In this document: positions 7,370-16,786 of the stretch, in pieces | Layout of the letters: each line of letters begins with the position of its first letter | Numbering within the stretch: position 1 is the stretch's first letter | NCBI RefSeq assembly: GCF_900636475.1 | Contig: NZ_LR134283.1 | Span: 1,612,001 to 1,676,000, forward strand | Direction: 5' to 3' | Length of the DNA stretch: 64,000 bases | From: Streptococcus anginosus | Lineage (GTDB): Bacteria; Bacillota; Bacilli; Lactobacillales; Streptococcaceae | Position numbers and translations under genes: made by a program | Notes under the pieces: model-generated | Told to the model about the DNA's origin: nothing | The model's input: only the letters and a program-made list of their open reading frames with translations | Databases searched by the model: none

Positions 7370-9580
7370 ATGATTGCATTAAAAGAAGAAACAGTACAAG
7401 GATTTGCTGATATTTATGTAGAAAAGCGTGACGGTCGTCGTATGGCATTTGACGCAGACAAGATCTACAAAGCTCTTGTCAAAGCTAGCCAAGAAGTAAC
7501 GACGATGACTCCGTTGTTAGAAGCAAAACTTGAAGGTATTACCAATAAAATCGTAGCAGAAGTGATTTCACGTTTTCCTGCGGGCGTTAAAATCTATGAA
7601 ATTCAAAATATCGTGGAACACGAATTACTAAATGCCAATGAATACGCCATTGCAGAAAGTTATATTACTTACCGCACACAACGTGATTTTGCGCGCTCAA
7701 AAGCAACAGATATTAACTTTACAATCGGAAAATTGCTTAACAAAGACCAAGCAGTTGTCAATGAAAATGCCAATAAAGATAGCGATGTTTTCAACACCCA
7801 GCGTGATTTGACGGCGGGAATTGTTGGGAAATCGATTGGTTTGCAAATGCTGCCACCACATGTGGCAAATGCACACCAAAAAGGAGACATCCACTATCAC
7901 GATTTGGATTACAGTCCTTATACACCGATGACGAATTGCTGTTTGATTGATTTTAAGGGCATGTTGGCAAATGGCTTTAAGATTGGAAATGCTGAAGTCG
8001 AAAGTCCAAAATCCATTCAAACAGCGACTGCGCAAATCTCTCAAATTATTGCAAACGTAGCTTCTAGTCAATATGGTGGTTGCTCTGCTGACCGAATTGA
8101 TGAAGTTTTAGCGCCTTATGCTGAAAAAAATTATGAAAAACATTTGAAGGATGCGCGTGAATGGGTGCTTCCTGAAAAGCAAGAAGAGTTTGCCTGGACA
8201 AAGACTAAAAAAGACATTTATGATGCCATGCAATCTTTGGAGTATGAAATCAATACCTTGTTTACATCAAATGGACAAACGCCATTTACCTCACTTGGCT
8301 TTGGGCTTGGAACCAATCGTTTTGAGCGTGAAATTCAAAAAGCTATTCTTCAAATCCGCATCAAAGGTCTTGGCTCTGAGCACCGTACAGCCATCTTCCC
8401 TAAATTGATTTTCACGTTGAAGCGTGGATTGAATTTAGAACCCGGTAGTCCAAACTACGACATTAAGCAGTTGGCCTTGGAATGCGCTACGAAGCGGATG
8501 TATCCGGATGTCTTGTCTTACGACAAGATTGTGGAATTAACGGGTTCTTTCAAAGTTCCAATGGGTTGCCGTTCTTTCTTACAAGGTTGGAAAGATGAAA
8601 ATGGTCAAGAAGTCAATTCTGGTCGGATGAATCTTGGGGTTGTAACTGTCAACCTTCCAAGAATTGCCCTCGAATCTGAAGGTAATATGGATAAATTCTG
8701 GGAAATCTTCAATGAACGGATGAACATCGCTGAAGATGCCCTTGTCTATCGTGTGGAACGTACAAAAGAAGCAACGCCAGCTAATGCTCCTATCCTTTAT
8801 CAATATGGTGCTTTTGGGCAACGTCTTGGTAAATATGACAAGGTAGATCAACTCTTTAAACATCGTAGAGCTACGGTTTCTCTCGGCTATATCGGTCTGT
8901 ATGAAGTAGCGACTGTCTTTTATGGTGGTGAATGGGAACATAACCCAGAAGCTAAGAAATTTACAGTAGATATTGTTCGTGAAATGAAACGCCGTGTCGA
9001 AGAGTGGTCTGACCAATATGATTATCACTTCTCAGTTTACTCTACACCGTCTGAAAGTCTGACAGATCGCTTCTGTCGTCTGGATACAGAAAAATTTGGT
9101 CTTGTGAAAGATATTACAGATAAGGAATACTATACTAATAGCTTCCACTATGATGTTCGGAAGAATCCAACACCGTTTGAAAAATTAGATTTTGAAAAAG
9201 ATTATCCAGCGGCCGGGGCTTCAGGAGGCTTTATTCACTACTGTGAATATCCTGTTCTACAACAAAATCCGAAAGCACTCGAATCAGTCTGGGACTATGC
9301 TTACGATCGTGTGGGCTATCTGGGAACCAATACTCCGATTGACCATTGTTATAAGTGCGATTTTGAAGGGGATTTCACGCCAACAGAACGTGGATTTACT
9401 TGTCCAAACTGTGGCAATAGCGATCCAAAGACAGTTGATGTTGTCAAGCGGACTTGTGGTTATCTTGGTAACCCTCAAGCTCGTCCAATGGTGAATGGGC
9501 GCCACAAGGAAATTTCAGCTCGTGTTAAACACATGAATGGTTCAACAATCAAGTTCGAAGGACATCATGTAGAAAAGTAG
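7370..9580 (+). CDS. nrdD: Anaerobic ribonucleoside-triphosphate reductase, large subunit
   Basis: A 736-aa class III ribonucleotide reductase, which makes dNTPs without oxygen using a glycyl radical. An N-terminal ATP-cone (RDGRRMAFDADKIYKALVKA) senses ATP/dATP, followed by the NRDD core. A zinc site of CYKC (from residue 660) and CPNC lies near the C-terminus, and the radical motif RTCGYLG has Gly697. All expected key residues are present. I chose the ATG at 7370 because GGAGGAG sits 5 nt upstream; the in-frame ATG at 7358 overlaps that site. It is activated by NrdG, encoded at 10804. First gene of nrdD-46aa-GNAT-GNAT-nrdG. Confidence 0.97.
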   Translation: MIALKEETVQGFADIYVEKRDGRRMAFDADKIYKALVKASQEVTTMTPLLEAKLEGITNKIVAEVISRFPAGVKIYEIQNIVEHELLNANEYAIAESYITYRTQRDFARSKATDINFTIGKLLNKDQAVVNENANKDSDVFNTQRDLTAGIVGKSIGLQMLPPHVANAHQKGDIHYHDLDYSPYTPMTNCCLIDFKGMLANGFKIGNAEVESPKSIQTATAQISQIIANVASSQYGGCSADRIDEVLAPYAEKNYEKHLKDAREWVLPEKQEEFAWTKTKKDIYDAMQSLEYEINTLFTSNGQTPFTSLGFGLGTNRFEREIQKAILQIRIKGLGSEHRTAIFPKLIFTLKRGLNLEPGSPNYDIKQLALECATKRMYPDVLSYDKIVELTGSFKVPMGCRSFLQGWKDENGQEVNSGRMNLGVVTVNLPRIALESEGNMDKFWEIFNERMNIAEDALVYRVERTKEATPANAPILYQYGAFGQRLGKYDKVDQLFKHRRATVSLGYIGLYEVATVFYGGEWEHNPEAKKFTVDIVREMKRRVEEWSDQYDYHFSVYSTPSESLTDRFCRLDTEKFGLVKDITDKEYYTNSFHYDVRKNPTPFEKLDFEKDYPAAGASGGFIHYCEYPVLQQNPKALESVWDYAYDRVGYLGTNTPIDHCYKCDFEGDFTPTERGFTCPNCGNSDPKTVDVVKRTCGYLGNPQARPMVNGRHKEISARVKHMNGSTIKFEGHHVEK

Positions 9581-9588
9581 GAATTCTA

Positions 9589-9729
9589 ATGGGAAAATAT
9601 CAATTAGACGATAAGGGCAAGGCACAAGTGACACGCTATCATGAAAAGCATTCTAAAGGCGGAGTCAACAAAAAAGATCGTGTTGCAAATTTGCGAGAAC
9701 AATTCTTACAAAAAACAAAGAAAAAATAG
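9589..9729 (+). CDS. 46-aa basic protein in the nrdD-nrdG operon
   Basis: Encodes 46 residues, rich in Lys/Arg/Gln (MGKYQLDDKGKAQVTRYHEK...LREQFLQKTKKK), starting 8 nt after nrdD with GTAGGA as ribosome-binding site. A short conserved hypothetical protein sits between nrdD and nrdG in other streptococci, as I recall. Its composition suggests a nucleic-acid or ribosome contact, but nothing is established. It ends just before a hairpin at 9731-9773. Confidence 0.75.
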   Translation: MGKYQLDDKGKAQVTRYHEKHSKGGVNKKDRVANLREQFLQKTKKK

Positions 9730-9730
9730 G

Positions 9731-9773
9731 AGAAAGAGTGAGGTTTGCATGAAGCTAGTCTCACTCTCTTTCT
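9731..9773 (+). terminator. Hairpin after the 46-aa gene, weak or partial terminator
   Basis: AGAAAGAGTGAG pairs with CTCACTCTCTTTCT with a 2-nt bulge. The tail is pyrimidine-rich but lacks a clean T run, so it may only reduce read-through into the acetyltransferase and nrdG genes. Confidence 0.5.
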
Positions 9774-9788
9774 ATCAAGGTGAGAAAA

Positions 9789-10286
9789 ATGGAATTAAGA
9801 CGACCAGGATTAGAAGATAAAGAGGCGGTGATAGACCTCATACTAGAATTTGAAAGGTCGAATGCTGCACACGATGGCGGTTTTTGGGACAAGGAAAATT
9901 TCGTTTATGAAGATTGGATTGCTGGAAACCAAGATGCGGAAATGGGTCTCAATATTCCTAATACATGGGTGCCGGCTATACAGTTTGTTGCCTTTGATAA
10001 AGGACAGGCTGTTGGCTTTCTAAATTTACGCTTGCGTCTGAATGAACATTTACGCGGACATGGCGGTCATATTGGTTATAGCATTCGTCCAACTATGCAG
10101 GGGAAAGGCTATGCGACCGCTATGTTGAAAGAAGGGCTTCTTGTCGCTGCTTCAAAGAATATCCACCGAGTGCTAGTTACTTGTGCGGAGGATAATTCTG
10201 CTAGTAGGGCAGTTATTTTAAAAAACGGGGGCATATTAGAAGACATCCGACAGGGCACCGAACGCTATTGGATAGATTTGAATTAG
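9789..10286 (+). CDS. GNAT family N-acetyltransferase, copy 1
   Basis: A 165-aa GNAT protein that would transfer acetyl from acetyl-CoA to an unknown amine. The acetyl-CoA pyrophosphate loop is IRPTMQGKGYATAMLKEG (R/QxxGxG/A-type, about residues 100-117); the C-terminal ASRAVILKNGGILED is the usual beta-bulge/helix of the family. I chose the ATG at 9789 (MELRRPGLED), which aligns with the start of the next gene and follows AAGGTGAG; a GTG at 9780 is possible. It is a paralogue of the adjacent gene at 10296. It sits between nrdD and nrdG. Confidence 0.88.
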   Translation: MELRRPGLEDKEAVIDLILEFERSNAAHDGGFWDKENFVYEDWIAGNQDAEMGLNIPNTWVPAIQFVAFDKGQAVGFLNLRLRLNEHLRGHGGHIGYSIRPTMQGKGYATAMLKEGLLVAASKNIHRVLVTCAEDNSASRAVILKNGGILEDIRQGTERYWIDLN

Positions 10287-10295
10287 GAGTAATTT

Positions 10296-10799
10296 ATGGA
10301 ATTACGAAGACCAGAATTGGCAGATAAAGAAGTGATACTTGAAATGATTGCAGAATACAAAGAGCAGGGGCTTCTCATGAATGGCGGTGTAGAAAGCACT
10401 TGGGCATGTGCAGAAAATTACGAAGATTGGTTGCAAATCAATCGTGATCAAGAGGCAGGACTGAATTTGAAAGAAGGGCGTGTTCCAGCTATTTTGTTTG
10501 CTTCCTTTGCAGATGATCGTGCATTAGGTTTTTTAGGGCTTCGTATGACACTAAATGATTTTTACTTAGAGTTGGGCGGGCATATTGGCTATGGCATTCG
10601 GCCTAGTGAGCGGGGGAAAGGGTATGGTAAACAACAATTAGCCTTGGCTTTACTTGAAGCCAAAAAATTAGCGCTCTCTCCCGTTCTGATTACTTGCGAT
10701 ATGGATAATGCTGCTAGTCGAGCAGTGATTTTGGCCAATGGTGGAGTGTTGGAAGATGTACGAGCTGGGAAAGAGCGCTATTGGATAGATTTGGGGTAG
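10296..10799 (+). CDS. GNAT family N-acetyltransferase, copy 2
   Basis: A 167-aa paralogue of the preceding gene, with the same start (MELRRPxLxDKE), the same CoA loop (IRPSERGKGYGKQQLALA) and the same tail (ASRAVIL-NGG-LEDVR-G-ERYWIDL). The similarity runs end to end, so this is a tandem duplication that has since diverged, mostly in the N-terminal substrate part. GGAGTAATTT precedes the ATG. It lies 9 nt after copy 1 and 4 nt before nrdG. Substrate unknown. Confidence 0.88.
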   Translation: MELRRPELADKEVILEMIAEYKEQGLLMNGGVESTWACAENYEDWLQINRDQEAGLNLKEGRVPAILFASFADDRALGFLGLRMTLNDFYLELGGHIGYGIRPSERGKGYGKQQLALALLEAKKLALSPVLITCDMDNAASRAVILANGGVLEDVRAGKERYWIDLG

Positions 10800-10803
10800 A
10801 AAA

Positions 10804-11409
10804 ATGACATGGAATACACCGAAGCCAGGTGAGTGGAAAAGCGAAGAGTTAAGCAAGGGTCGCATTATTGACTACAAAGCCTTTAATTTTGTAGATGGCG
10901 AAGGGGTGCGTAATTCCCTCTATGTTAGCGGCTGCATGTTCCATTGCGAGGGCTGCTACAATGTAGCAACTTGGTCTTTTAATGCAGGGATTCCTTATAC
11001 GCAGGAGCTTGAAGAGCAAATCATGAAAGATTTGGCAGAGCCCTATGTTCAAGGTTTGACCTTGCTTGGCGGAGAGCCTTTTCTCAATACAGGTATTCTC
11101 ATTCCCTTGGTTAAGCGGATTCGTAAGGAATTGCCAAATAAAGATATTTGGTCTTGGACGGGCTACACATGGGAAGAAATGATGTTGGAAACACCCGATA
11201 AGCTGGAACTGCTGAGTCTTATTGATATCCTTGTTGATGGACGGTTTGACAAAGCCAAGAAAAATCTCATGCTGCAATTTCGCGGTTCTTCTAATCAACG
11301 AATCATTGATGTGCAAAAGTCTCTCAAAGCTGGGAAAGTGATCATTTGGGATAGACTGAATGATGGCACAGAAAGTTTTGAACAAGTTAATCGAGATAAA
11401 ACAGAATAA
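10804..11409 (+). CDS. nrdG: Anaerobic ribonucleotide reductase activating protein
   Basis: A 201-aa radical-SAM enzyme that generates the glycyl radical on NrdD. The [4Fe-4S] motif CxxxCxxC is present in SGCMFHCEGCYN (about residues 42-53), preceded by FVDGEGVRNSLYV; LLGGEPF is the SAM-contact GGE motif. Length is typical. Last gene of the nrdD cluster, followed by a strong terminator. It needs NrdD, the first gene of the same cluster. Confidence 0.95.
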   Translation: MTWNTPKPGEWKSEELSKGRIIDYKAFNFVDGEGVRNSLYVSGCMFHCEGCYNVATWSFNAGIPYTQELEEQIMKDLAEPYVQGLTLLGGEPFLNTGILIPLVKRIRKELPNKDIWSWTGYTWEEMMLETPDKLELLSLIDILVDGRFDKAKKNLMLQFRGSSNQRIIDVQKSLKAGKVIIWDRLNDGTESFEQVNRDKTE

Positions 11410-11420
11410 TGAACAAGTGA

Positions 11421-11449
11421 GAGGTTGGACTTGATTCCAGCCTCTTTTT
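11421..11449 (+). terminator. nrdG terminator
   Basis: GAGGTTGGA pairs with TCCAGCCTC (one G-U), 6-nt loop, five T. Confidence 0.9.
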
Positions 11450-11560
11450 GAGTTAGTAAAAAATATCAATGGTTGCTTGGTATCTTTGCTCGTATTTTAT
11501 ACTTCATAGACATCTAGGCAATTGTGTGAGAGTACGATTGACGATGGTTTGACCAGAAAT

Positions 11561-11615
11561 AAGAAAGTGAGAAACGCTTCTTTTAATGTTTTTGAGTTCT
11601 CTCTCACTTTCTTTT
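11561..11615 (+). terminator. Second hairpin in the nrdG-wzg gap
   Basis: AAGAAAGTGAGA (11561-11572) pairs with TCTCACTTTCTT (11602-11613). The loop is long. The remaining 11450-11755 sequence holds the wzg promoter and no recognisable gene. Confidence 0.6.
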
Positions 11616-11687
11616 GCTTGCATAATAACTAAAACGCTTAGAGAAAACGCATTTATCATTTAAGGTTTTTGTAATTCTTAAAGAATG

Positions 11688-11716
11688 TTTAACTTTCAGT
11701 TATTTTATGCTATAAT
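11688..11716 (+). promoter_or_regulatory. Promoter of the polysaccharide operon
   Basis: A weak -35 (TTTAAC, 11688-11693), 17 nt, and TATAAT (11711-11716) with TGC before it. It lies 40 nt before wzg and is the only good promoter I see for the wzg-glf series. Confidence 0.7.
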
Positions 11717-11755
11717 AGGGATAATAAAATGGATATTTTTGCATAGGAGTTTTAA

Positions 11756-13207
11756 ATGGCCAAAAAAAGATCGCGCTCTTCTAAGAAGAAAAGCAATCGG
11801 ATCTTAAATATTGCTTTACTAGTCATCTTTGCATTGTTAGCAGCATTGTTGATTTTTTCAATGTTCCGATATAACATTTTAGCCTTTCGGTACATGAATG
11901 TTTTGGTATCAATCTTGCTAGCAGTTGTAGCACTAGGGACTGGCTTTTTAATTTTTAAAAATAAAGCGCGTGTCACAACGACCATTATTCTCATTTTGGC
12001 TATTTTAGTTAGTTCAGGTGCGATGTATGCCATTAAAGAAGTACTGGATTTGTCTAACGGGCTAAATGCAACATCCAACTATTCTGAATATGAAATGAGT
12101 GTGGTGGTACCAAAAAATAGCGATATCAAGGATATTAGCCAAGTCAAAAATGTTCTAGCACCAACGGCAAATGATGCAAATAATATCAAGGCATTGACAG
12201 ATAACCTAGCGCAAACTAAAAAAGTGAACCTGACGGTTGACCAGTCATCTTCTTATCTGGCAGCCTATAAGTCTTTGATGAACGGTGAAGCGAAGGCTAT
12301 GGTGCTAAACAGTGTCTTTGAAAGTGTCATCGAAAACGAATATCCAGACTACGCTTCAAAAATTAAGAAAATCTATACTTACAAGATTAGTAAAAAGATT
12401 GAAAATGCTCAGTCACCAGCTACTAATAACGATGTCTTTAACATCTATGTTAGTGGCATTGATACTTATGGTCCCGTTTCATCTGTTTCTCGATCTGATG
12501 TGAATATTATCATGACGGTGAATCGCAAAACGAAGAAAGTGTTGTTGACAACAACACCGCGTGACGCCTATGTGCCGATTGCTGATGGTGGCAATAATCA
12601 AAATGATAAATTAACACATGCTGGTATTTATGGCGTGGAAGCGTCCATTCACACATTGGAAAATCTCTACGGCATCAAAACAAATTATTATGTTCGTCTC
12701 AATTTCACTTCTTTCCTTAAACTCGTGGATTTGCTAGGTGGTATTGATGTGTATAATGATCAAGAATTCACAAGCTTACACGGCAATTATCATTTTGGTG
12801 TAGGAGATGTTCATCTAAATTCTGAGCAAGCTCTAGGCTTTGTGCGAGAACGGTATTCATTGAGTGGTGGTGATAATGACCGTGGTAAAAACCAAGAAAA
12901 GGTCATTGCGGCTATTATTAAAAAATTGACTTCAACAAGCGCTTTGAAGAATTACAATGCTATTATTTCAGGACTACAAGATTCAGTTCAAACCAATATG
13001 AGTCTTGAAACCATGATGAGCCTAATCAATACGCAACTGGAATCTGGTGGTAGTTATACCGTGACTTCTCAGGCAGTTACAGGAGAAGGTCGGACGGGCC
13101 TTCCGTCTTATGCCATGCCGGATGCCAATCTTTACATGATGGAGTTAAATCAAGATAGCTTGAATGCAGCCAAAGCGGCAATTCAGAAAGTGATGGAAGG
13201 GAAATAA
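11756..13207 (+). CDS. wzg: LytR-CpsA-Psr family polysaccharide attachment/regulatory protein Wzg
   Basis: A 483-aa membrane protein. A short Lys/Arg/Ser-rich cytoplasmic tail is followed by three hydrophobic segments (about residues 15-37, 43-64, 70-90), an accessory extracellular domain (DNA-PPF type, about 110-210), and the LCP catalytic domain with [32 protein letters not shown] and [14 protein letters not shown]. The Arg and Asp residues expected to bind the polyprenyl-pyrophosphate sugar are present. LCP enzymes attach capsule or wall polymers to peptidoglycan. First gene of the operon, as in streptococcal capsule and receptor-polysaccharide loci. Confidence 0.93.
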   Translation: MAKKRSRSSKKKSNRILNIALLVIFALLAALLIFSMFRYNILAFRYMNVLVSILLAVVALGTGFLIFKNKARVTTTIILILAILVSSGAMYAIKEVLDLSNGLNATSNYSEYEMSVVVPKNSDIKDISQVKNVLAPTANDANNIKALTDNLAQTKKVNLTVDQSSSYLAAYKSLMNGEAKAMVLNSVFESVIENEYPDYASKIKKIYTYKISKKIENAQSPATNNDVFNIYVSGIDTYGPVSSVSRSDVNIIMTVNRKTKKVLLTTTPRDAYVPIADGGNNQNDKLTHAGIYGVEASIHTLENLYGIKTNYYVRLNFTSFLKLVDLLGGIDVYNDQEFTSLHGNYHFGVGDVHLNSEQALGFVRERYSLSGGDNDRGKNQEKVIAAIIKKLTSTSALKNYNAIISGLQDSVQTNMSLETMMSLINTQLESGGSYTVTSQAVTGEGRTGLPSYAMPDANLYMMELNQDSLNAAKAAIQKVMEGK

Positions 13208-13209
13208 GA

Positions 13210-13941
13210 TTGATTGATATTCATTCGCATATTGTGTTTGATGTAGATGACGGTCCCAAGACACGTCAGGATACGCGAGAGCTTTTGACGGAAAGTTATC
13301 GCCAAGGAGTTCGAACGATTATTTCAACTTCTCATCGTAGAAAGGGAATGTTTGAAACTCCTGAAGAAAAAATCGCGGCAAATTTTCATGAGGTTCAGCA
13401 AATCGCTAAAGAAGTAGCAGATGATCTCACTATTTTGTATGGGGCTGAAATTTATTATACTAGCGATATTTTAGAAAAACTCGATAAGAAAATCATCCCA
13501 ACTTTAGGCGGAACGAGTTATGCTTTAATTGAATTTAGTATGACGACACCATATAGGGAAATCCACAGCGCTTTAAACAATGTGCTTCGTTTAGGAATTA
13601 CACCAGTTGTAGCTCATATTGAGCGTTATCATTGCTTAGAGAATGAAACGAAAAAAGTGCAGGATTTGATTAACATGGGTTGTTATATGCAAATCAACAG
13701 CTCTAGCGTCCTCAAACCGAAGTTATTTGGTGAAAAGTATAAATTCATGAAGAAGCGGGCACAATTCTTTATGGAGCAGGATTTAGTGCACTTTGTGGCG
13801 AGTGATATGCACAATTTAGGTCCACGACCTCCTTATATGCAAGAAGCGTACCAAATCATCTCTAAAAAGTATGGCAAAGCATATGCTGATGCACTATTTC
13901 GCGAAAATCAAGAAATATTATTAAAAGACGAATTAATTTAG
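13210..13941 (+). CDS. wzh: PHP-family protein-tyrosine phosphatase Wzh
   Basis: A 243-aa metal-dependent phosphatase of the PHP family (CpsB/Wzh) that dephosphorylates the tyrosine kinase Wze. The metal-binding motif is [14 protein letters not shown] at the N-terminus; further ligands are in [24 protein letters not shown] and VASDMHNLG. It starts at TTG 13210 behind GGAAGGGA, two bases after wzg; no ATG would keep the HxH motif. It forms the chain-length control module with wzd and wze. Confidence 0.94.
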   Translation: MIDIHSHIVFDVDDGPKTRQDTRELLTESYRQGVRTIISTSHRRKGMFETPEEKIAANFHEVQQIAKEVADDLTILYGAEIYYTSDILEKLDKKIIPTLGGTSYALIEFSMTTPYREIHSALNNVLRLGITPVVAHIERYHCLENETKKVQDLINMGCYMQINSSSVLKPKLFGEKYKFMKKRAQFFMEQDLVHFVASDMHNLGPRPPYMQEAYQIISKKYGKAYADALFRENQEILLKDELI

Positions 13942-13949
13942 GAGAAGAA

Positions 13950-14645
13950 ATGAAAAATCAAGATAATCAGACGGTGGAAATTGATGTTCTATCATTAGTT
14001 AAGACCATGTGGAGACGAAAATTTCTCATCGTTGTGACCGCTTTTGCAATGGCTATTGTTGCTTTAGGCTATAGTACCTTTATTATAAAGCCGAATTATA
14101 CTAGTACAACTCGTATTTACGTTGTAAATCGACAAGCCAATGAAAATTCTACTCTTACCAATCAAGACCTTCAAGCTGGGACATACTTGGTAAAAGACTA
14201 CAAAGAAATTATTTTATCTCAAGATGTGTTAGCAAAAGTGATTGATGACTTGAAGTTAAATGTACAACCAAGCGCATTAGCTAAAAAAATCAATGTCACT
14301 GTCCCAACGGATACGCGTATTGTGTCTATCGCTGTTTCAGATGGGGATGCCAAAGAAGCTGCGCGTATTGCTAATAGTTTGCGTCAAATTGCAGCTGAAA
14401 AAATTATTGCTGTTACCAAAGTATCTGATGTAACAACGTTAGAAGAGGCAGAAGTACCAAATTCCCCTTCTTCACCAAATATTAGACGCAATACCTTGAT
14501 TGGTTTTCTTGCAGGCGGGGTTTTAATCTCAGTTGTGATTCTTGTCGTTGAAGTGTTAGATGACCGAGTGAAAAAGCCAGAAGATGTGGAAGAAGCGCTG
14601 GGAATTACTCTTCTTGGAGTTGTGCCAAATATGAATAAACTATAA
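13950..14645 (+). CDS. wzd: Polysaccharide co-polymerase / kinase activator Wzd
   Basis: A 231-aa Wzz-type protein with two transmembrane segments (about residues 30-50 and 180-200) around an extracellular domain, and a C-terminal cytoplasmic end ([21 protein letters not shown]) that contacts the kinase. It carries the proline-rich motif before the second segment (PNSPSSPN). With Wze it forms the split bacterial tyrosine kinase that controls chain length and export. GGAGAAG precedes the ATG. Confidence 0.94.
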   Translation: MKNQDNQTVEIDVLSLVKTMWRRKFLIVVTAFAMAIVALGYSTFIIKPNYTSTTRIYVVNRQANENSTLTNQDLQAGTYLVKDYKEIILSQDVLAKVIDDLKLNVQPSALAKKINVTVPTDTRIVSIAVSDGDAKEAARIANSLRQIAAEKIIAVTKVSDVTTLEEAEVPNSPSSPNIRRNTLIGFLAGGVLISVVILVVEVLDDRVKKPEDVEEALGITLLGVVPNMNKL

Positions 14646-14657
14646 GAGGGGAAAATA

Positions 14658-15353
14658 ATGCCGAGTTTAGAATTAGCTAAAAATAAAGAAAAAACGATAA
14701 AGAAAACAGAAGAATACTACAATGCCTTAAGAACTAATATTCAGCTTAGTGGGGATAATATTAAGGTCATTGCTGTCACTTCTGTGCAGTCCGGAGAAGG
14801 GAAGTCAACGACTTCTACAAATCTAGCCATTGCTTTTGCACGTTCAGGATATAATACTTTACTAATTGACGCAGATATTCGTAACTCTGTCATGTCAGGG
14901 ATTTTTAAAACGCGTGATAAAATCACAGGTCTGACAGATTATCTAGCTGGTGCGACAGATTTGTCAAACGGTTTATGCGAAACAAATATTGACAATCTAT
15001 TTGTGATTGAAGCTGGACAAGTCTCACCCAATCCAACAGCTTTATTGCAAAGTAAAAACTTTGGTATCATGATTGATATTCTCAGAAACCATTATGATTA
15101 TATCGTTGTTGATACACCACCGATTGGACTGGTCATTGATGCGGCTATCATTGCTCAAAAATGTGATGCTAGCGTTTTAGTCGTCGAGTCAGGAAATGTA
15201 AAACGGAAAACATTGCAAAAGGCAAAAGAACAATTAGAACAAACCGGGACGCCATTTTTGGGAGTTATTCTAAATAAATATGATACACAGTTAGAAAAAT
15301 ATGGCTCCTATGGAAATTATGGCAATTACGGAAATTACGGAAAGAAAAAGTAG
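14658..15353 (+). CDS. wze: Tyrosine-protein kinase Wze
   Basis: A 231-aa BY-kinase, the cytoplasmic partner of Wzd. Walker A is SVQSGEGKSTTSTNLA (near residue 42), Walker A' is LLIDADIRNS, and Walker B is YIVVDTPPIGLV. The tail is a tyrosine cluster of Tyr-Gly-Asn/Ser repeats (about residues 216-228) ending in three Lys, the autophosphorylation site that Wzh reverses. The tandem GGxAATTA(T/C) units at 15310-15344 could vary in number by slippage. Normal length. Confidence 0.95.
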   Translation: MPSLELAKNKEKTIKKTEEYYNALRTNIQLSGDNIKVIAVTSVQSGEGKSTTSTNLAIAFARSGYNTLLIDADIRNSVMSGIFKTRDKITGLTDYLAGATDLSNGLCETNIDNLFVIEAGQVSPNPTALLQSKNFGIMIDILRNHYDYIVVDTPPIGLVIDAAIIAQKCDASVLVVESGNVKRKTLQKAKEQLEQTGTPFLGVILNKYDTQLEKYGSYGNYGNYGNYGKKK

Positions 15354-15375
15354 AGATTAGCATTTAGGAGTAGGG

Positions 15376-16749
15376 ATGTTTGAAAATAGAAATGAGTTGC
15401 AAAAAACAGGAATTGCTTTTATTCAACTAATTACAGTTTTTGTTGTGATTATGATCATAAATTTAATTTCAAACTTTAGTCTAACTAATAAAGATATTGT
15501 GATGTTAATGTTGCTACATATTGTTGCTTTTTATATTAGCAATTATAACTATCATTTTTTTCAACGTGGCTATTTAATTGAATTTACCGAGACACTGAAA
15601 TACAGTGCTTTTTATGCAGTCATTATCACATTTTCTTCTTTTATGTTGGGAGGCAACTTTTCATTATCCCGTAGCAATCTCATCTTTTTTATCTTGTTGA
15701 ATGCTTTGGGTGTTTATTGCATTAATCTATTAATCAAGCAATATTATGCACGAGTACATCCAAGATTAAAAAGCAGTAAAAAAGTACTCATCATTACGGT
15801 TTCTAATCGTCTAGACAGAATTTTAAAGCAATTAACCGAAACACGCACATTTAATGAATGTATAGTAGCTATCTCAGTATTTGATAACTCGCGTTACCAA
15901 CATCCGACAATTCAAACAATACCAAAAGAACGTCTCATCGAATTTGCAACTCGCTCTGTTGTAGATGAAGTTTTTATTAGCTTGCCGAGCGATTACTATT
16001 CCATTGAAGATTTGGTTGTTCAGTTTGAGAATATGGGAATCACCGTTAATGTGAATATTAACGCCTTGGATTTTCAAATTGGTGAGAAGAAGCTTCAAGA
16101 AATTGCTGGTTTTAGCGTGGTCACTTTTTCAACAAATTTCTACAATTATAGTCACATCATTGCTAAAAGAGTTTTGGATATCATTGGTTCTCTCTTTGGA
16201 CTTCTTATATGTGGAATTGCAGCGCTTTTCCTAGTTCCAATGATTCGTAAAGATGGCGGACCAGCAATTTTTGTTCAAGAACGTGTTGGAAAAAACGGTC
16301 GGATTTTTAAATTTTACAAATTTCGCTCTATGTACGTAGATGCCGAGGAGCGCAAAAAAGAGCTGATGGCACATAATACTATGAGTGGTGGGATGTTCAA
16401 AATGGATGATGACCCACGGATTACGCCTATTGGAAAATTCATTCGGAAAACCAGTCTAGATGAACTACCGCAGTTTTATAATGTCCTCAAAGGCGATATG
16501 AGCCTTGTCGGAACACGACCACCTACCAAAGACGAATATGAGCAATACACACCAGAGCAAAAGCGGCGATTGAGCTTTAAACCAGGAATCACTGGCTTAT
16601 GGCAAATCAGCGGTCGTAGTAGCATTACAGATTTTAACGAAGTCGTCAAACTGGATGTCGCTTATATTGACGGTTGGACCATTTGGTCAGATATTAAAAT
16701 CTTACTCAAAACAATTAAAGTTGTACTAATGAAAGACGGAGCGAAGTAG
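15376..16749 (+). CDS. wchA: Undecaprenyl-phosphate sugar-1-phosphate transferase WchA/CpsE
   Basis: A 457-aa polyprenyl-phosphate hexose-1-phosphate transferase, the initiating enzyme. Four N-terminal transmembrane segments (residues 12-120), a soluble middle (CoA-binding-like), one more segment near 270, and the catalytic domain with FKFYKFRSMYVDAEERK, KTSLDELPQFYNVLKGDMS, VGTRPP and PGITGLWQISGRS. Family members mostly transfer glucose-1-phosphate; here that sugar is inferred. Next to it is WchF, which acts on the lipid-linked glucose in known loci. Confidence 0.93.
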   Translation: MFENRNELQKTGIAFIQLITVFVVIMIINLISNFSLTNKDIVMLMLLHIVAFYISNYNYHFFQRGYLIEFTETLKYSAFYAVIITFSSFMLGGNFSLSRSNLIFFILLNALGVYCINLLIKQYYARVHPRLKSSKKVLIITVSNRLDRILKQLTETRTFNECIVAISVFDNSRYQHPTIQTIPKERLIEFATRSVVDEVFISLPSDYYSIEDLVVQFENMGITVNVNINALDFQIGEKKLQEIAGFSVVTFSTNFYNYSHIIAKRVLDIIGSLFGLLICGIAALFLVPMIRKDGGPAIFVQERVGKNGRIFKFYKFRSMYVDAEERKKELMAHNTMSGGMFKMDDDPRITPIGKFIRKTSLDELPQFYNVLKGDMSLVGTRPPTKDEYEQYTPEQKRRLSFKPGITGLWQISGRSSITDFNEVVKLDVAYIDGWTIWSDIKILLKTIKVVLMKDGAK

Positions 16750-16786
16750 TTCTACTTCCTCCTCTCTATTTATGATGGAAGAGAGA

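Noticed and set aside
10849..11469. 206-aa minus-strand ORF opposite nrdG
   Set aside because: Shadow of nrdG, whose radical-SAM motif is certain.
15310..15350. Slippage-prone repeat switching wze
   Set aside because: The GGAAATTATGGC-like units are in multiples of three and encode the normal tyrosine tail, so copy change would not break the frame; only noted.
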